The notes below the pieces were generated by a model. That model was not told where the DNA came from. It made no database searches and worked only from the letters and a program-made list of their open reading frames with translations. From contig ML986619.1 of NCBI GenBank assembly GCA_010094045.1, positions 8,858 to 72,857 on the forward strand: a stretch of 64,000 nucleotides of DNA, given 5' to 3'. The DNA comes from Lojkania enalia (taxonomy: Eukaryota; Ascomycota; Dothideomycetes; Pleosporales). The first letter of the stretch is position 1. Every line of letters starts with the position of its first letter. Of this stretch, positions 1 to 13,242 are shown one piece after another. The position numbers were made by a program, and so were the translations under genes.

Positions 1-392
1 GCGCAGCTAGTAGTAAATTAGCTATATCTTAAATAGTAGTAAGCTGCGGCGGAAATCCTCTTATATCTAGATCTAGTATATACTAAACAATTACCTACTC
101 CTTAGTCTTACTAAGCTTTATTAAATTAGGCCGGCAATCGCGTTATAGAGCTGTTCCTCGCCTTTATATACTAAGTATACTTTAGGAGATATTATAGATT
201 AATATAATGTGACGTATAGTTAGTATTATATTTTATTAAAGAGCTTAGAGTGCAAGCTATATTCTAGCTTCTTTCTAAATTAATTCTGCAGTTGTTAGTT
301 ATAGTATAATACTATAAAGTATAATTATCGCGATTTTAGTAGGGTTTTAGTATTATAATCAGCTCGTTTAGGTGATTAGCTTACTTATACTA
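1..392 (-). mobile_element. Fot1/Tan1-like DNA transposon, partial (left edge)
   Basis: This stretch is a near copy of 15,114-15,504, the N-terminal-coding end plus terminal inverted repeat of the complete Fot1-like element at 13,643-15,504, in the same orientation. It ends in the same terminal motif (TTACTTATACTA) and is followed by a TA dinucleotide, the expected target. The rest lies outside the window. Reading frames are destroyed by TA-rich decay. It interrupts or abuts the family A gypsy element that starts right after it. Confidence 0.8.
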
Positions 393-3300
393 TACGTTAG
401 TAAACGTTTAGAGCTTTTATACTTTATTAAAAAACTCCGCTATGAATTAGAAGAAAACGCTAACTAATATCTACCTAAATATACCCGCCTTCTATATATC
501 TATTTCTGCCTAGAATAAGATCTAGTAATATTAGTTAACCTATTAATAGATAAGAGTATTAACTCTATAGATAGTTTAGTCGCCTTCTTAGAATCTACCT
601 ATAGCGACTAGAATAAGGAGACTATAGTATAGAGTAAGTTAGAGACCCTAAAATAAGGCCGAAGTAGGTTCTCTACTTATTTTACTAAATTCCAACGCCT
701 GATTATAGATACTAAACTAAATAAGACCGGATAAATTATATATCTCCAACGTTCTCTTTCTAATAAGCTCTGCTGTGCTATAATAGGTATTATAATATCT
801 AGCACCCTAAACAACTATACTAACCTAATTTCCCTATATAATACTAACTTATATTATCTATCTAGTAACTACTATAAATAACCGAAGTATTATACTACTT
901 ACTAGAAGGACCCAAATATTATAGAACTTAATATTTCTAGCTACGCGCCTATAGGTTCTAATAAATAAGAAAGATACTACTATAAAGGACGCTATTATAA
1001 GTATAGTAGTAAGGGATATATTTTACTAGAATACAACGCTCCTCTACTATTAATCTGTTAAGGGTCTTAGAGCTCTACTATATCTTATAGGTCCTACTCT
1101 TAATCCTCTAACTAATCTTCTAACTAATCCTTAATACGCTTATTATCTTATAGATAAGGCTATTATTTTTACTCCTAAATACAGCTAGCCTCGCTAACTA
1201 GAATATTATTAAAAGGTCTATCCTAGAAGTAAGTTACTTTTTAAGACTATACCTATACTAAATTTCTATATATCTATAAAACTAGCCTTTATAAAAATAG
1301 TTATAGAACTATTAGATCTTAGCTTCTTTTTTAATTTATTAAAACCTAGTCTAGTAAGATATTAATATTTTTATTAATACTAGGGCTACTAATTATAACT
1401 ATATCTATAGAGACCTTATATATATCTTAAAACTCTAAAAGATATAACTCTTATATAACTTATACTTAACCGGCTTTAATAGAGAAGTCTTTTATAAGGG
1501 GACTATCTCCTACTTAGTTATTCTAATCTTCTAATACTAGAACTATTTAGAGATAGTATATCTCTATATAATTATACTAGAAAAATACTAGTTAATTTTA
1601 AGATAGCTATAGATATATAAGTATCGTATAAACCTAAACTATAAGAATAAATAGCTAGTCTTTACTATTAACTAATATCTAACTTAATACTTATAATATA
1701 CTGGTACTACTATCTACTAATAGGCTGTTTAAATAGTTATTAAAGACTATAAACTACCTAAACATAATATAAAAGAAGATTCTAAAATAACTAATTTATA
1801 ACTCCTATATAGCCTAAAGCTTAGATAGTACTATTTAAAACTCCGCTTATTAAGTTATATTTAATATAATTACTAGCTATTTAAAATGCTATATTAGTTA
1901 AAAGAATCTAAAACTAAAACTAATCTAATTTTAGACGAAGACTATAGCTAAAAAAACCTATCTAAACTTAAATACCTAAAGTCTATATTATAGCTAGATA
2001 TATATTATATAGATACTATACTACTAGTCTAACTCTTCTAATAATCTAACTATAAAATCTTCGCTATATTAATAGCTAATATTAATAAGGCTCTAGCCCT
2101 AAAAGTATATACTAATCCTATTACTAAAGTACTTAAAAAATACTATAATCTATTATCTATCTTCTTATATAAGAATGTAAATAAGCTATCTAAATAATAA
2201 CTATATAATTATAAGATTAAATTAGAGAATAGTAAGTAAGCTAGCTTTAGTCTATTCTATAAAATATTCTAGAACGAGTTAAAGGTACTAAGAAAGTATT
2301 TTAATAAGAACTTATCTAAGGGATTTATTAGAGTAAGCTTATTACTAGTAGCTATATCTATAATCTTTATAAAGAAATTTAAAGGTAGTTTCTAATTCTA
2401 TATAAACTATAAAGCCCTAAATACTATTACTATTAAGAACTAATACTTAATTCTACTAATCTAAGAAATATTAACCTAATTTAGTAAGGCTAAGTACTAT
2501 ATAAAATTTAATATTATTACCGCGTTTAATAAACTAAGAATTATTAAGAGAGACGAATAGAAGACTATTTTTTATATATACTACAGGCTATTTAAATATC
2601 TAGTAATACCCTTTAATCTAACTAATACTCTAAATATATTCTAGTACTTTATAAATAATATATTAAGACTATACTTTAATATATTCTATACTACCTATAT
2701 TAATAATATTCTAATATTTAGTAAGAATCTAAAGGATTATAAGTAGTATATTTAGCTAGTTCTTAAAGCCTTAAAAGTAAATAGTCTATAGCTTAATATA
2801 GATAAGTATAAGTTCTACTAGTTAGAAGTAACTTACCTAGGGTATATAATTATTATAGAAGGGATCTATATAGACTTAAAGAAGGTAGAAATAATTGTTA
2901 ACTAGAAATACTCTAAGAATATAAAAGATATTTAAGCCTTTATAAGATTTGTAAACTTCTACTGATAATTTATTAGTAACTTCTTATAGAAAGTCTCCCC
3001 TTTAGTAGCCCTAACTAAGAAGAATACATAATTTAACTAGAATAATAGCTGTTAATATTTCTTTAACTATTTAAAGGATACTTTTATCTTTATACTAATT
3101 TTCTAATATTTTAACCCTAAGCTGCTAATAGTAGTAGAAGTTAACGTATTTAACTTTATAATAGCTAGTATACTATCTTAGAGAGGTACTAACAGTAAAC
3201 TAAAACCTATTACCTACTTCTCTAAGTATATAAGCCCTGCTAAAGGTAACTATAAAATATATAATAAGAAGCTACTTATAATTATCTAATATTTTAAGTA

Positions 3301-5107
3301 ATAGAAGCCCGAATTAGAAGATACAGTATTTCTTATAGAGGTATTAAGCGATTATAAGAACCTATGGTACTTTATAATAATAAAGTAGCTAAGCTACTAA
3401 TAGGTCTATTAGTTAGAATATCTATTAAAGTTTAACTTTAGTATTATATACCGACCCGGAAAATTTAGAGAGAAGCCTAATACCTTAACTCGAAGGTTAT
3501 AAGATAAACCTATATAAGAAGAGGCCTATAGAGGTTATTAATAGATATTACTTCGTCTTAAACTATTCTAATAGATAGAAATAGGCTAATTAATTATAGA
3601 GATTATTAATAAAGAATACTTGAACGATAATCTAATCTAAAATACTCTAAAGCTACTAAGAGAAGAAACCTATTAATCTAAACTTCTAATTCTAGCTAAC
3701 TATAAAGAGTGTAATAACCGACTATACTACTAAAATCGACTTATAGTACTAGATTATAATAAGCTAAAGCTTAAGCTGTTATAAATTATCTATTACTTAC
3801 TGTCTAGTAGATACTCTAGTTAAGAAAAGACTTTAGAACTACTCTAGCGCGAGTACTATTAGTTAAGGATATTTAACTTAGTATAATAATATATAGGCTG
3901 TTATTATATATACTAAAGAAGTAAGGCTTCTAGAAAGAAGTACTATAGATTACTAAAACCGTTATCTATACCTAAATAAAGGTTTTAAGACATTTCTATA
4001 GATTTTATAACTAATCTACTAGAATTAGAAGGTTGTATAAATATTATAGTAGTAGTTAATAGGCTTAGTAAATATAGACACCTAATACTATACGTAAGAA
4101 TCGAAGCTTCTAATATTATCCGACTGTTCCGTCGCTATATATAAGTTTACTATAGACTACTACGTACTATTACGTCCGACTATAGGATATAGTTTATTTC
4201 TACCTTCTACTAAGAGTTTTATAGACAGCTATAAATTAACACGTATATATTAACTAGCTTCTATCTAGAGATTAATAGCTAGATAGAGAATGCTAACGTA
4301 GTAATAGAACAAGTTCTCTAAGCCTATACTAGCTACGAATAAGATAACTAGGTTAAATAGCTACTAACAGCGTAGTTTAAAGCGAACAACATAGTATCTA
4401 AATTAATAAAAGTCTCCCTATTTCTAGCCTACTTTAGCTAGTACCCTTAAATAGGCTTTAAGCTGCTTATAGGAATCTATTAACTGTTAAAATAGTCTCT
4501 AATAGTCTAGAAAGCTAATAGACTAGTTAATAAGATAAAGGATATTATAGAATATATTAGAGAAGAACTTATCTGGGTATAAGTATTCTAATAAAAGTAT
4601 ACTAACTGTAAGCGCGTACTAGCCTCTAACTACTAGATTAGTAATCTAGTCTAGCTAAATACTAGGAATATACGTATATAAAGACTATTAAAAAAATTTA
4701 ACTAAAAGAATATAGGCCTCTATAAAGTTATTATAAAGGTGTCCTTATACGCTTATAGACTAAAGTTACCTAAATCGGCTAAAATACATTCTATATTCTA
4801 TATATCGCTATTATAGCTAGTATCTAAGTCGTCTAACTACTTATCTAGTTAATAAGTATATAACCCTAAACCTATTAAGATCGATAGAAAACTAGAATAC
4901 CTTATTAAGCGAATAGAAAACTTCTACTATAACTAATAGAGACGCCGGTATAAATACCTAGTTAAGTAGACTAGCTATTATAACCTAGAATAGTACTCGA
5001 CTAGTAACTTTACTAAGATAACTGCCGTAGAAGATTACTACGCTAGAAACCCGAATAAATAAGACCTAAATATAATATTACGTCTAAATCCTTAATTAGA
5101 TACTAGA
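393..5107 (+). mobile_element. Decayed Ty3/gypsy chromovirus, family A (gag-pol part)
   Basis: Read through its many stops, the plus strand shows the order gag, reverse transcriptase, RNase H, integrase and chromodomain of a chromovirus. Visible traces are a YINNILIFSKN-like remnant of the RT catalytic box (YxDDILIFS) near 2,690-2,735, an integrase-like VVVNRLSKYRHLI near 4,045-4,090, and a chromodomain-like RRRYKYLVK segment near 4,930-4,970. The gag part matches 39,480-40,305. The 5' LTR is not in the window. The element is split by family G at 5,108-10,611 and resumes at 10,612. Nothing here can be expressed as protein. Confidence 0.85.
5103..5107. repeat. Target site duplication (CTAGA), left copy
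   Basis: CTAGA here is repeated exactly at 10,612-10,616, directly outside the two LTRs of family G. A 5-bp duplication is normal for Ty3/gypsy integrases. It shows that the family G element inserted as a unit into family A. Confidence 0.85.
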
Positions 5108-5309
5108 TATAAAAGTTCTAGCTTATAGCTTAGTCCTATTCCTATAATACTATAATAGCAGTTGCTCTTATATAACCCTATACCTACCTGGACTAAAGTA
5201 AGCGAATAATATATATCTTACTACCGTATACCTTCTCTTCTCTTTTTCTAGCTTTAATAATAATGGATTTTTATTATATCTGATCCTATTATATTCTTAG
5301 ACCTTCTTA
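5108..5309 (+). repeat. Family G 5' LTR (202 bp)
   Basis: This segment aligns along its whole length with 10,410-10,611, also 202 bp. Both begin TATAAA and end CTTCTTA, as expected for TG...CA ends after RIP-type change. The 3' copy keeps more C and G than this one. The two LTRs define the boundaries of the element. Confidence 0.85.
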
Positions 5310-8300
5310 ATTTATTAAAGCTTATACTGTACTAGATTCTATCTTAACTGCTAAGTAGATCTACTACTATATAAAGTTATAGATTAAAACAGACTAATAG
5401 AATAAGGATTTAATATAGTGACTATATAGAGATAGTTCGCTAAAATAGCAGCTAGGCTGGAATGCCTAGAGAAAGAAAAGTAGTAATAGCAACTTAAAAG
5501 AACAAGTTTTTATTAGAAGCTTGAGGAGCAACTAAATAAATATTCGGCCCTTAAAGGGAGCGTCTTACCGACTATACTATTAACAACTACTAAGCCTATT
5601 CGTATAAAAGCTATATTTAATAAGCTAGACAAGTTCTAAGGAGACTGTAAAGTATATTCTATTTGGAAAAATAGTATAAAGATTAAGATCCGCATTAATA
5701 GTTTATCTATAAGCTTAATATATACGATAGTAGCAGCCTATATAGCTTCGTTTTATAAGAGTAATGTTAGAATGTACCTTTAGTTATATAAAAAATATAT
5801 TACTATAGGTACTCTTACCTATAATAAATTCTAGACAATTATAGATATATAATATAATAACCCCTACTGTTAGAAACAAGCTAGGATCGAGTTTAAAAAC
5901 CTGAGATAAGGTAATAAGACCTTTATTAAGTTTCTAGTTAAGTACGATTATCTCTCTATAGAAGTGTTGTACGACTCTTACCTAGACCAAGTTAAGATAT
6001 AAGATCTAGAAGGGAAGATTTGTCCCAAACTCCGCTAATTAATAATTAGCAGCGTTGGCGAGAAAGACTTTATATTATACGCGACCTTTATACAGAAACT
6101 TTATATTCTTAATAACCGTCTTAAAGTAGTTAAACTTAATAGCGCTTTTATATAGTTCTTCGGTAGGGGGAAGACTAGTTAGATAAGGGACAGCTAGGGA
6201 TAGCTACTTACGCTGCTCCCGCAACCACAACTATTAGCTACTATTAATAATACTATAGACTAGATACTAACAGCTAATTATAGACTTATACAGCGTTTAG
6301 ATATAAGGCCTTAGCTACTAGAGAAGATAAGGAATATTATTAAGAAAGAGCTAAAGGTTTAGAAATAATAGAATATCTATTTTACCTGCGGAAATAAGGG
6401 TTACTTTACTTATAGCTGCTACTATACTCCGCCTAAGAGTAGTATACGGTTTAATTAAGCTTGCACAATACCGCTAGAACCTATTTAGTATAATAAGGAA
6501 TGTAGAGATATAGCCTAAGCTGATAGAATAGGAAAAGTATCGCTCTAAACAGAAGTCGGCGCTTAAAACTATAAAAAGGGTAGGTAAATAAGTAAGTGCT
6601 AGATGAATTTAATTAATTTTAGATGACGAGCGCTCTATTTATAGCCCCCGTACTACTTAATAATACCTTTAGCCTTCTTACCTTAATGGATAATAGCTAT
6701 AACTTATATATAATGGTCGAGAAAAGGATTATATAAAAGGCTGGACTGGAATACCTCCGCCTTCTAATACTATTAACAGCCTTATTATTCAGCGACTTCT
6801 TAGCTAGAATTATTAAGGAGGTAGCTATTATCAACTCGCTAGATATAGATAGGAGTCGGATAGGTCTAGATCGGGTATTTACTTACGTAGTCCCAAGGAT
6901 AGAAGAAGATTATAGTATAATCTTAGGATATCTATAGAGGTAAAGTAAGGATACAATTATTAACCTAAAAACGGAAATCCTATATATTTATAGAACGGGG
7001 GTAATTATATAAAACCAGGAGCTTTAGAAGTAGTAATATATAGCTAATATTACCTAAATCTTAGTATATACTTTCTCTACTATAGCGAAACGCTATAGAA
7101 GACACTTATAAAATTCTCTTACTAAACTACCCTATATCTTTACTGTTAGTATAGCCGACATTTAGAAGGCTCTAGAAAATAAGCTAAAAACGGACCCTCG
7201 TATAAAACTCCCTAAAGAATATATGTAGTAGCTCTATACCTTTAATTAATAGAAAGCTGATAAGCTACTACCTTTAAAACTAGAAGTAGACTATATAATT
7301 AAGCTGGAAGGGAAAGATAGAAGCCCTCTAAGGATCCCCTCAGGTCTTTTATATGGAATGTTATAGAAGATACTCCTTATCCTTTAAAAGACCCTAATAG
7401 AGCTCCTTAATAAAGGATTTATTCGGGTTAGCAACTCCCTAACTATAGCACCGGTCCTATTTATACGAAAACTAGGAGGTAGCCTTAACTTTTATATTAA
7501 CTACTACGCCCTGAACGTTATTATATAGAAAGATTACTACCCTCTACCTCTAATCTGAGAAATGCTAAATTAAATTAATCGAGTTAAATAGTTTATAAAA
7601 CTTAATATTATTACTATATTTAATAAGATCCGAATTAAAGAAGAAGACGAGTAGAAGATAGTATTTATAACCCGCTATAATTTATATAAGTAGCTAGTTA
7701 CACCCTTTAGTCTTATAAATACTCTAAGTACCTTCTAATAGTATATTAATTGTACGATCTAAGAGTATTTAGGTAACTTTATCTTAGTATACTTAGATAA
7801 TATTCTTATATATACGGACGGCTCCCTGTAAAACTATTAGTACTACGTTAAAGTAATCCTTTAAAAGCTAATAGATGCTGGCCTCTAACTCGATATTAAT
7901 AAGTACGAATTTGAGGTCTGTACGATAAAATATCTTAGCTTTATTATTAATACGGAAAAAGGTATCTAAATAGAGCTATAGAAAGTTAAGGTAATTTAGG
8001 ACTAAAAAGCGCCTATATTAGTTTATAGTATATAAAGCTTTTTAGACTTTATAAATTTCTACCGCTAGTTTATTAAGGAATTTTCTAAAATGGTTACTCT
8101 ACTAATAGTTCTTACCCGAAGAGAATAAGAGAAGAAATAGTTTTAACTCGATAATCGGGTACTTACTACCTTTAATTACCTAAAGTAATATTTTATATAA
8201 GTGCTAGCGTTAGTCTAGTATAACCCTAAACGGGAAACGATTCTAGAATATAATACCTCTAGCTAGTATACTAGAGGTACATTTCTATAATATAATAATA

Positions 8301-10409
8301 AAGGAGTTTTATAACCTATCGCTTTTATATTAAAGCGAATACTTCTTATAGAATATAACTACCTAATTTACGATAAGGAATTACTAGTAGTTATACGATA
8401 TCTCGAGGAATAGAAGAAGTTTTTAAAACTACTTACACACTTTATAGTTTATATAAATTACTATAATCTAAAATACTTTACTAAGGTATAGAGGTTCTCT
8501 AAGTACTAGGTAAGGTAAGCGGTATTTTTTACTTAGTTTAACTTCTAGTTTAAATATAAGCCGGGTAAACTTAATATTCTAGCTAATACTCTTTTACGTT
8601 ACAATTAGGATCTCTTAAAAGAAGCTAATAATAAGCGGATTTAGAGAAGGATTAGCTAACTCTTTAGACTGTCTAATTTTAAGAATAGAGTTTATACAGC
8701 TTCTATATAAACTAGAAACTAGTGTACTAAAAATACTTCTAATAATTAGGCGGAGGTAGTTGCCCCGGAAAACTCTATATTAGGGGAGGAATCTATAGAT
8801 AAAGGGGAGTTTATAACTAAGATATTATATAAGGAGTAGCGAATACTAATAGAGACCTTATAGCAAGATACTTAAGGAAAAGATAAGACGTACGCCGCAC
8901 TTCTCTATACTATTAAAGTAGGGGAGAGAATACTTCTAGAAACCCTCTATTACCTTAAGATTAGCCTATCTAACCTCTTAGTCCTAGGAGATAGATTGAT
9001 GTAGAGAGAACGCGTTTAGGTTTCTAAGAGTAAGCTACTTCGTATAAAGCTAATCTAAGAGACTTATAACTCTTACTTAGCTGGCTACCCTAGTAAGAAT
9101 ATTACGATCGGGTTAATATTACGGCGCTACTTTTAGCCTAGAATAGCAGCGGATATTAAATATTTTATACGAAATTACTACTTCTATAGTAGAAATATAG
9201 TTTAGCGTTCTAGAAAAAAAGGCCTACTATATCTTCTTCTAGTCCCTAAAAGGGTATAGTTAGAAATTTTAATAGACTATATTATTAACTTACTAAGAAC
9301 CGCACGTAGTAATAAATATATCCTTATTATTATAGACCGTTTAAGTAAAGGAGTACTCTTTATTACTATCTTAGACTTTAAGAGCTAAATATTAGTTAAT
9401 AAGTTTATTAAGTATTTTATAGTATATTATAGGCTCCTATAAGTAATAGTCTCTAATAGAGGAGAGTAGTTTATACGAGGTGTATAGACACGCGTCTATC
9501 GGATTCTTAAGATTAAGTAAAAGCTATTAATAGCATACTATCTAGAGACCGATAGAAATATAGAACGTATAAACCAGCTACTTAAAGAGCTTCTCTACTA
9601 CTATTATAACTACTACTAGAATAACTAGGATCTATAGCTACTACTAGCTTAAATTACTATTAGTACTAGGGACGCTTCCTCTATAGAAGTTAGCCCATTC
9701 TTTCTTACTTATAGCTATTACCCGAACTTAGGAGAGTTTATATAACTAGAAGAGAAGCTGCTAATAGAGTAGCCTAGAAACCCTATTTATGTAGTAAAAT
9801 AGATTATTAGTAAACTAAAAGACTACGTCGAATTTGCGCAAGTAATAATAACCTATATATAATAGTAGTAGTAAGAAATTTACAATTATACGAGGGATTC
9901 TATACTATAATACTAATTAGGGGATAAAGTTTAGCTTAACATGCGTAATATTAAGATAGACTCTATAAGGAAAAAGAAGTTTTATAAGCTCTATTAATAA
10001 TATATAGTTAATAAGACTGTTGGACGAAATATATACCAACTAGACACCCTATTAGGAATTTATAATATCTTCTATATAACGCTACTTCGCCCTATTACTT
10101 AAGACCCGTTACTAAGTTAAATATAGGACGACTATTAACCAGCGCTAATTAGCGTTAGAAACAAAGATGAATAGGAGTTTAAGAAAATCCAAGACGTACG
10201 AGTAATTAGTAAGAGGGGAGGCGGCCTAAAATAGTAGTTCCTTTATAAGTAGACTAGTTATACTATACTCTTATAGAACGACTAGGGCGACTATAAAGAT
10301 ATAATTGCTCTAGGAGAATTCGAACAGGATATAGGGCGGAACTTTACTAAAGAACTACTTGTCCGTACAACTCAGCATTAGAAGAAGAGGAGGAGGAGGA
10401 GGGGAATAT

Positions 10410-10611
10410 TATAAAGGTCCCGGCCTATAGCTCGGTCCTGTTCCTGCGATACTATAATAGCAGTTGCCCTTATACAACCCTATACCTACCTAGACTAAAG
10501 TAAGCGAATAATACGTATCTTACTACCGTATACCTTCTCTTCTCTTTCTCTAGCTTTAATAATAATGGATTCTTATTATATCTAATCCTATTGTGTCCTT
10601 AGACCTTCTTA
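10410..10611 (+). repeat. Family G 3' LTR (202 bp)
   Basis: Direct repeat of 5,108-5,309, immediately preceded by the purine tract and followed by the right CTAGA target duplication at 10,612-10,616. It is less decayed than the 5' LTR, so the two copies mutated independently after insertion. Confidence 0.85.
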
Positions 10612-11035
10612 CTAGAGTCTAATCTAATATAGTACTACTATATAAACCGACTTAATTCCTAGTATAGTACTACTATATAAACTAAACCAATCTAATCCCT
10701 AATATAGTACTACTATTAACTACTAGTCGCGCTAATATATATATAACCTAACCTAATCTCTAGTATAATATTACTATTAACTACTAGTCGCGCTGATATA
10801 TATACAACCTAGTCTAATCTCTAGTATAATACTACTATTAACTACTAGTCGCGCTGATATATATATAACCTAGTCTACTCTCTAGTATAATACTATTATA
10901 TAATAACAACTAATTATACTAATATACCTGCGACCTTAACTAATACTAATATTAATAATTACTATTTAATTATAAATAACCTAAATATAATATAAAGACC
11001 TAACTTATAGAAGCTTATAACTAAAAGAGGGGTAC
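10612..11035 (+). mobile_element. Family A gypsy element, 3' untranslated part
   Basis: This is the continuation of family A after the nested family G. It holds a 61-bp tandem repeat (listed separately) and ends in a purine-rich stretch (AAAAGAGGGG near 11,023-11,032) just before the family A LTR. No coding trace is seen. Confidence 0.7.
10660..10905. repeat. 61-bp tandem repeat, about four units
   Basis: The motif CTACTAGTCGCGCT recurs at 10,720, 10,781 and 10,842, a period of 61 bp. Adjacent partly matching units extend it to about 10,660-10,905. The array sits in the 3' region of family A between the chromodomain end and the LTR. CGCG survives in each unit although the surroundings are almost free of CG. 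Confidence 0.85.
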
Positions 11036-11338
11036 TATTATAGTAATACCGCGATACCTCTACACCTATACTACTCTTACTATAATATCTAAACTAGCTG
11101 CTAGTAATAGCTATTAGCTACTAGCTAGAATATAACCGACTTATTATAACTATGATAGAGGAAGGTTTCGCTAACCCAGCTGGCCCGTATAGTAGTATAG
11201 ACCTAGCCCCTATAAAAACCTATATAATATAGATATCTCTATTCTTTACGTAATATTTTAATATTTATATATAGTACGTAGTAATAGAATTAACTACCTA
11301 AAGTACGATTAACTAACTATACGTAAGCGTCTATAATA
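11036..11338 (+). repeat. Family A 3' LTR (303 bp)
   Basis: The 303 bp align with 38,832-39,134. The other copy begins TGTTACAG, which here is TATTATAG, a RIP-type change. Both end CTATAATA. The purine-rich tract just upstream supports the 3' LTR assignment. Confidence 0.85.
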
Positions 11339-13242
11339 AGTATAAGTAAGCTATTATCTTACTAAACTTTTAATAGCCTATCTAAATTAATATATAATAG
11401 CTTAATATAGTAATATATAATTAACCTATAAAGAATTATAAATAATTCTTATAATCTTAACTATTAATTAAGGTTAAGTTTTAACTAAGAATAGTACTAT
11501 AATAATTTTTTACTACTTTTAAAGTACTCTCTACCTTTAATATACTAGAATAGTTACGTAATATAATTATAAACTAAATTTAAAGAAACTAATAAAGATT
11601 AAATAGGAGATACTTATTAACTATATTTTTAATTAGAATTTACGAGGATTTCCACCTATAATTAATAGTATATAAACTATAGTAAATAGACTATTAGCTA
11701 AGTACTATACTAGCTATATTAGTATCTACTAGCCTTAAATCTTTATATAGTATACTAAACGCCTTAAAACCTAATTAAATCGTTCTTATAATTAGTAGTA
11801 AGTTCTATATATTAGAGGGTAGATATTAAAGTAATAGACTTTATAAATATCGGCATTTAAAGATTAGTTTTAATTAGGATTAACTCTATTTAGATGGTCC
11901 TTTTTTAAAAACGCCCTCTACTAAGCAAGTAATAATTAATATAATTTCTCCTACTCTATTTACTACAGCTTAATACTATATAAAGATCTAATAATTATAA
12001 GTATATAGTTCTAGTTTTTATAGGGTATAAAGGAGAAGTAGAGAATTTAAGATAAGAATACCTATAATTTTAATAAGATAAGCTTTATTATAGGCTAAAT
12101 ATTAGTTTAGCTAGTTATTATAGGGTTAAAGAATTATTATATAAAGGCTATCCAGCTAGACGATTATAAATAGACTATAATAATTTTAGTAATTAATATA
12201 ATTAGCTAAGTAATCCTACTACTAATTATTTTTAAAAGCGTCTACTACCTATCTTATTAGTATAAGAGTAATAATATACTAGACGATTAGGCGATTATAA
12301 CTAGTAATAATAGCTAGATAAATAATAAGATTAGTATTATCTAGCTTAAGTACTTTAATTAGTATATAAAGAGCCGTATAATAAGTACCTATTAATTACT
12401 AGTTATTAACGGCTATAATAGCCACGTTTCGCTTAAGTTTTAAGAGATCTATAAAGAGGAGAAGATTATCTATCTCTATATACCGCTATATTTATCGTAC
12501 CTACTATAACTACTTAATATAAGCTACTTCTCGCAATTAAAGCGCGTATATAGCGCTAAGATCTTAGCTTTAATATACGATTATATTAACTATATTAATA
12601 AAACTACCTTTATTTTAACCTTTAAAGCAGCCTATAATTAATTAATTAAAGAGGCTAATATTTGTATAAGCTTTTAAGGTACTAGAATAGTACTATATAA
12701 TTTAGAAGCGGTGCTATTAAAACTTAATATTAAGTTACGTATACTAATACTATCTATATTAGAGACTACCCTCTAAAAAGTTAAAACACTTAGTAATATA
12801 TATAAATTAGAAGCTTAATTAATAATAATTTGTAGTAGGATTTAGTAATATTAAGACTTATTACCTATATTAATTATTATAGCCTTTAATTAACTTTAAA
12901 AAGGTACTATAATAATAATATATTCGATTATACTAATAGCTAATTAAATTAAGAGCTTTAGGTAAGTAAATAAGATAGTAATAAAGCTAAAATAATAGAA
13001 AAGAAAGCGATTATAAAAGTAGAGAATTCTAATAAAGACTGTAGGTAAGAATATATTTAATTAAAATAATATTAAGGGGTAGATTAATAAGAAAATTTAT
13101 AATTAGAATATTTAGCTATAAGAGAATAGTAAACCTTAATAGAGTTATAGATACTATAAATAGCCTAGCTATAATACTTAAACGTACTAAATTAATAGTA
13201 TAGATATTAAATAATCTAATAGACTATTAATTTCTATAATAA
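11339..13242 (+). mobile_element. Fot1-like DNA transposon remnant, plus orientation (copy B1)
   Basis: The left end carries the AGTATAAGTAAGCTATTA type terminal motif. Near 12,590-12,730 the decayed frame reads like NYINKTTFIL.FKAAYN, the C-terminal DDE_1 transposase region found in Fot1/Tan1 proteins. The sequence is repeated in inverse orientation at about 15,505-16,308, which allows the alignment. The exact right boundary is unclear. Confidence 0.65.

Larger units (their letters stand above)
5108..10611 (+). mobile_element. Complete but decayed Ty3/gypsy retrotransposon, family G (5.5 kb)
   Basis: Two 202-bp LTRs flank a 5.1-kb interior with gag-pol order. A CCHC zinc-knuckle trace lies near 6,375-6,440. 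The RT box reads as ILVYLDNILIYTD near 7,775-7,815. RNase H follows, then an integrase core trace (ILIIIDRLSKG-like) near 9,325-9,360. A purine-rich tract at 10,381-10,406 directly precedes the 3' LTR and is the likely plus-strand primer. Frames are broken throughout by TA/TAG/TAA. A truncated relative lies at 43,553-47,046. The element is nested in family A with a perfect CTAGA duplication. Confidence 0.9.
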
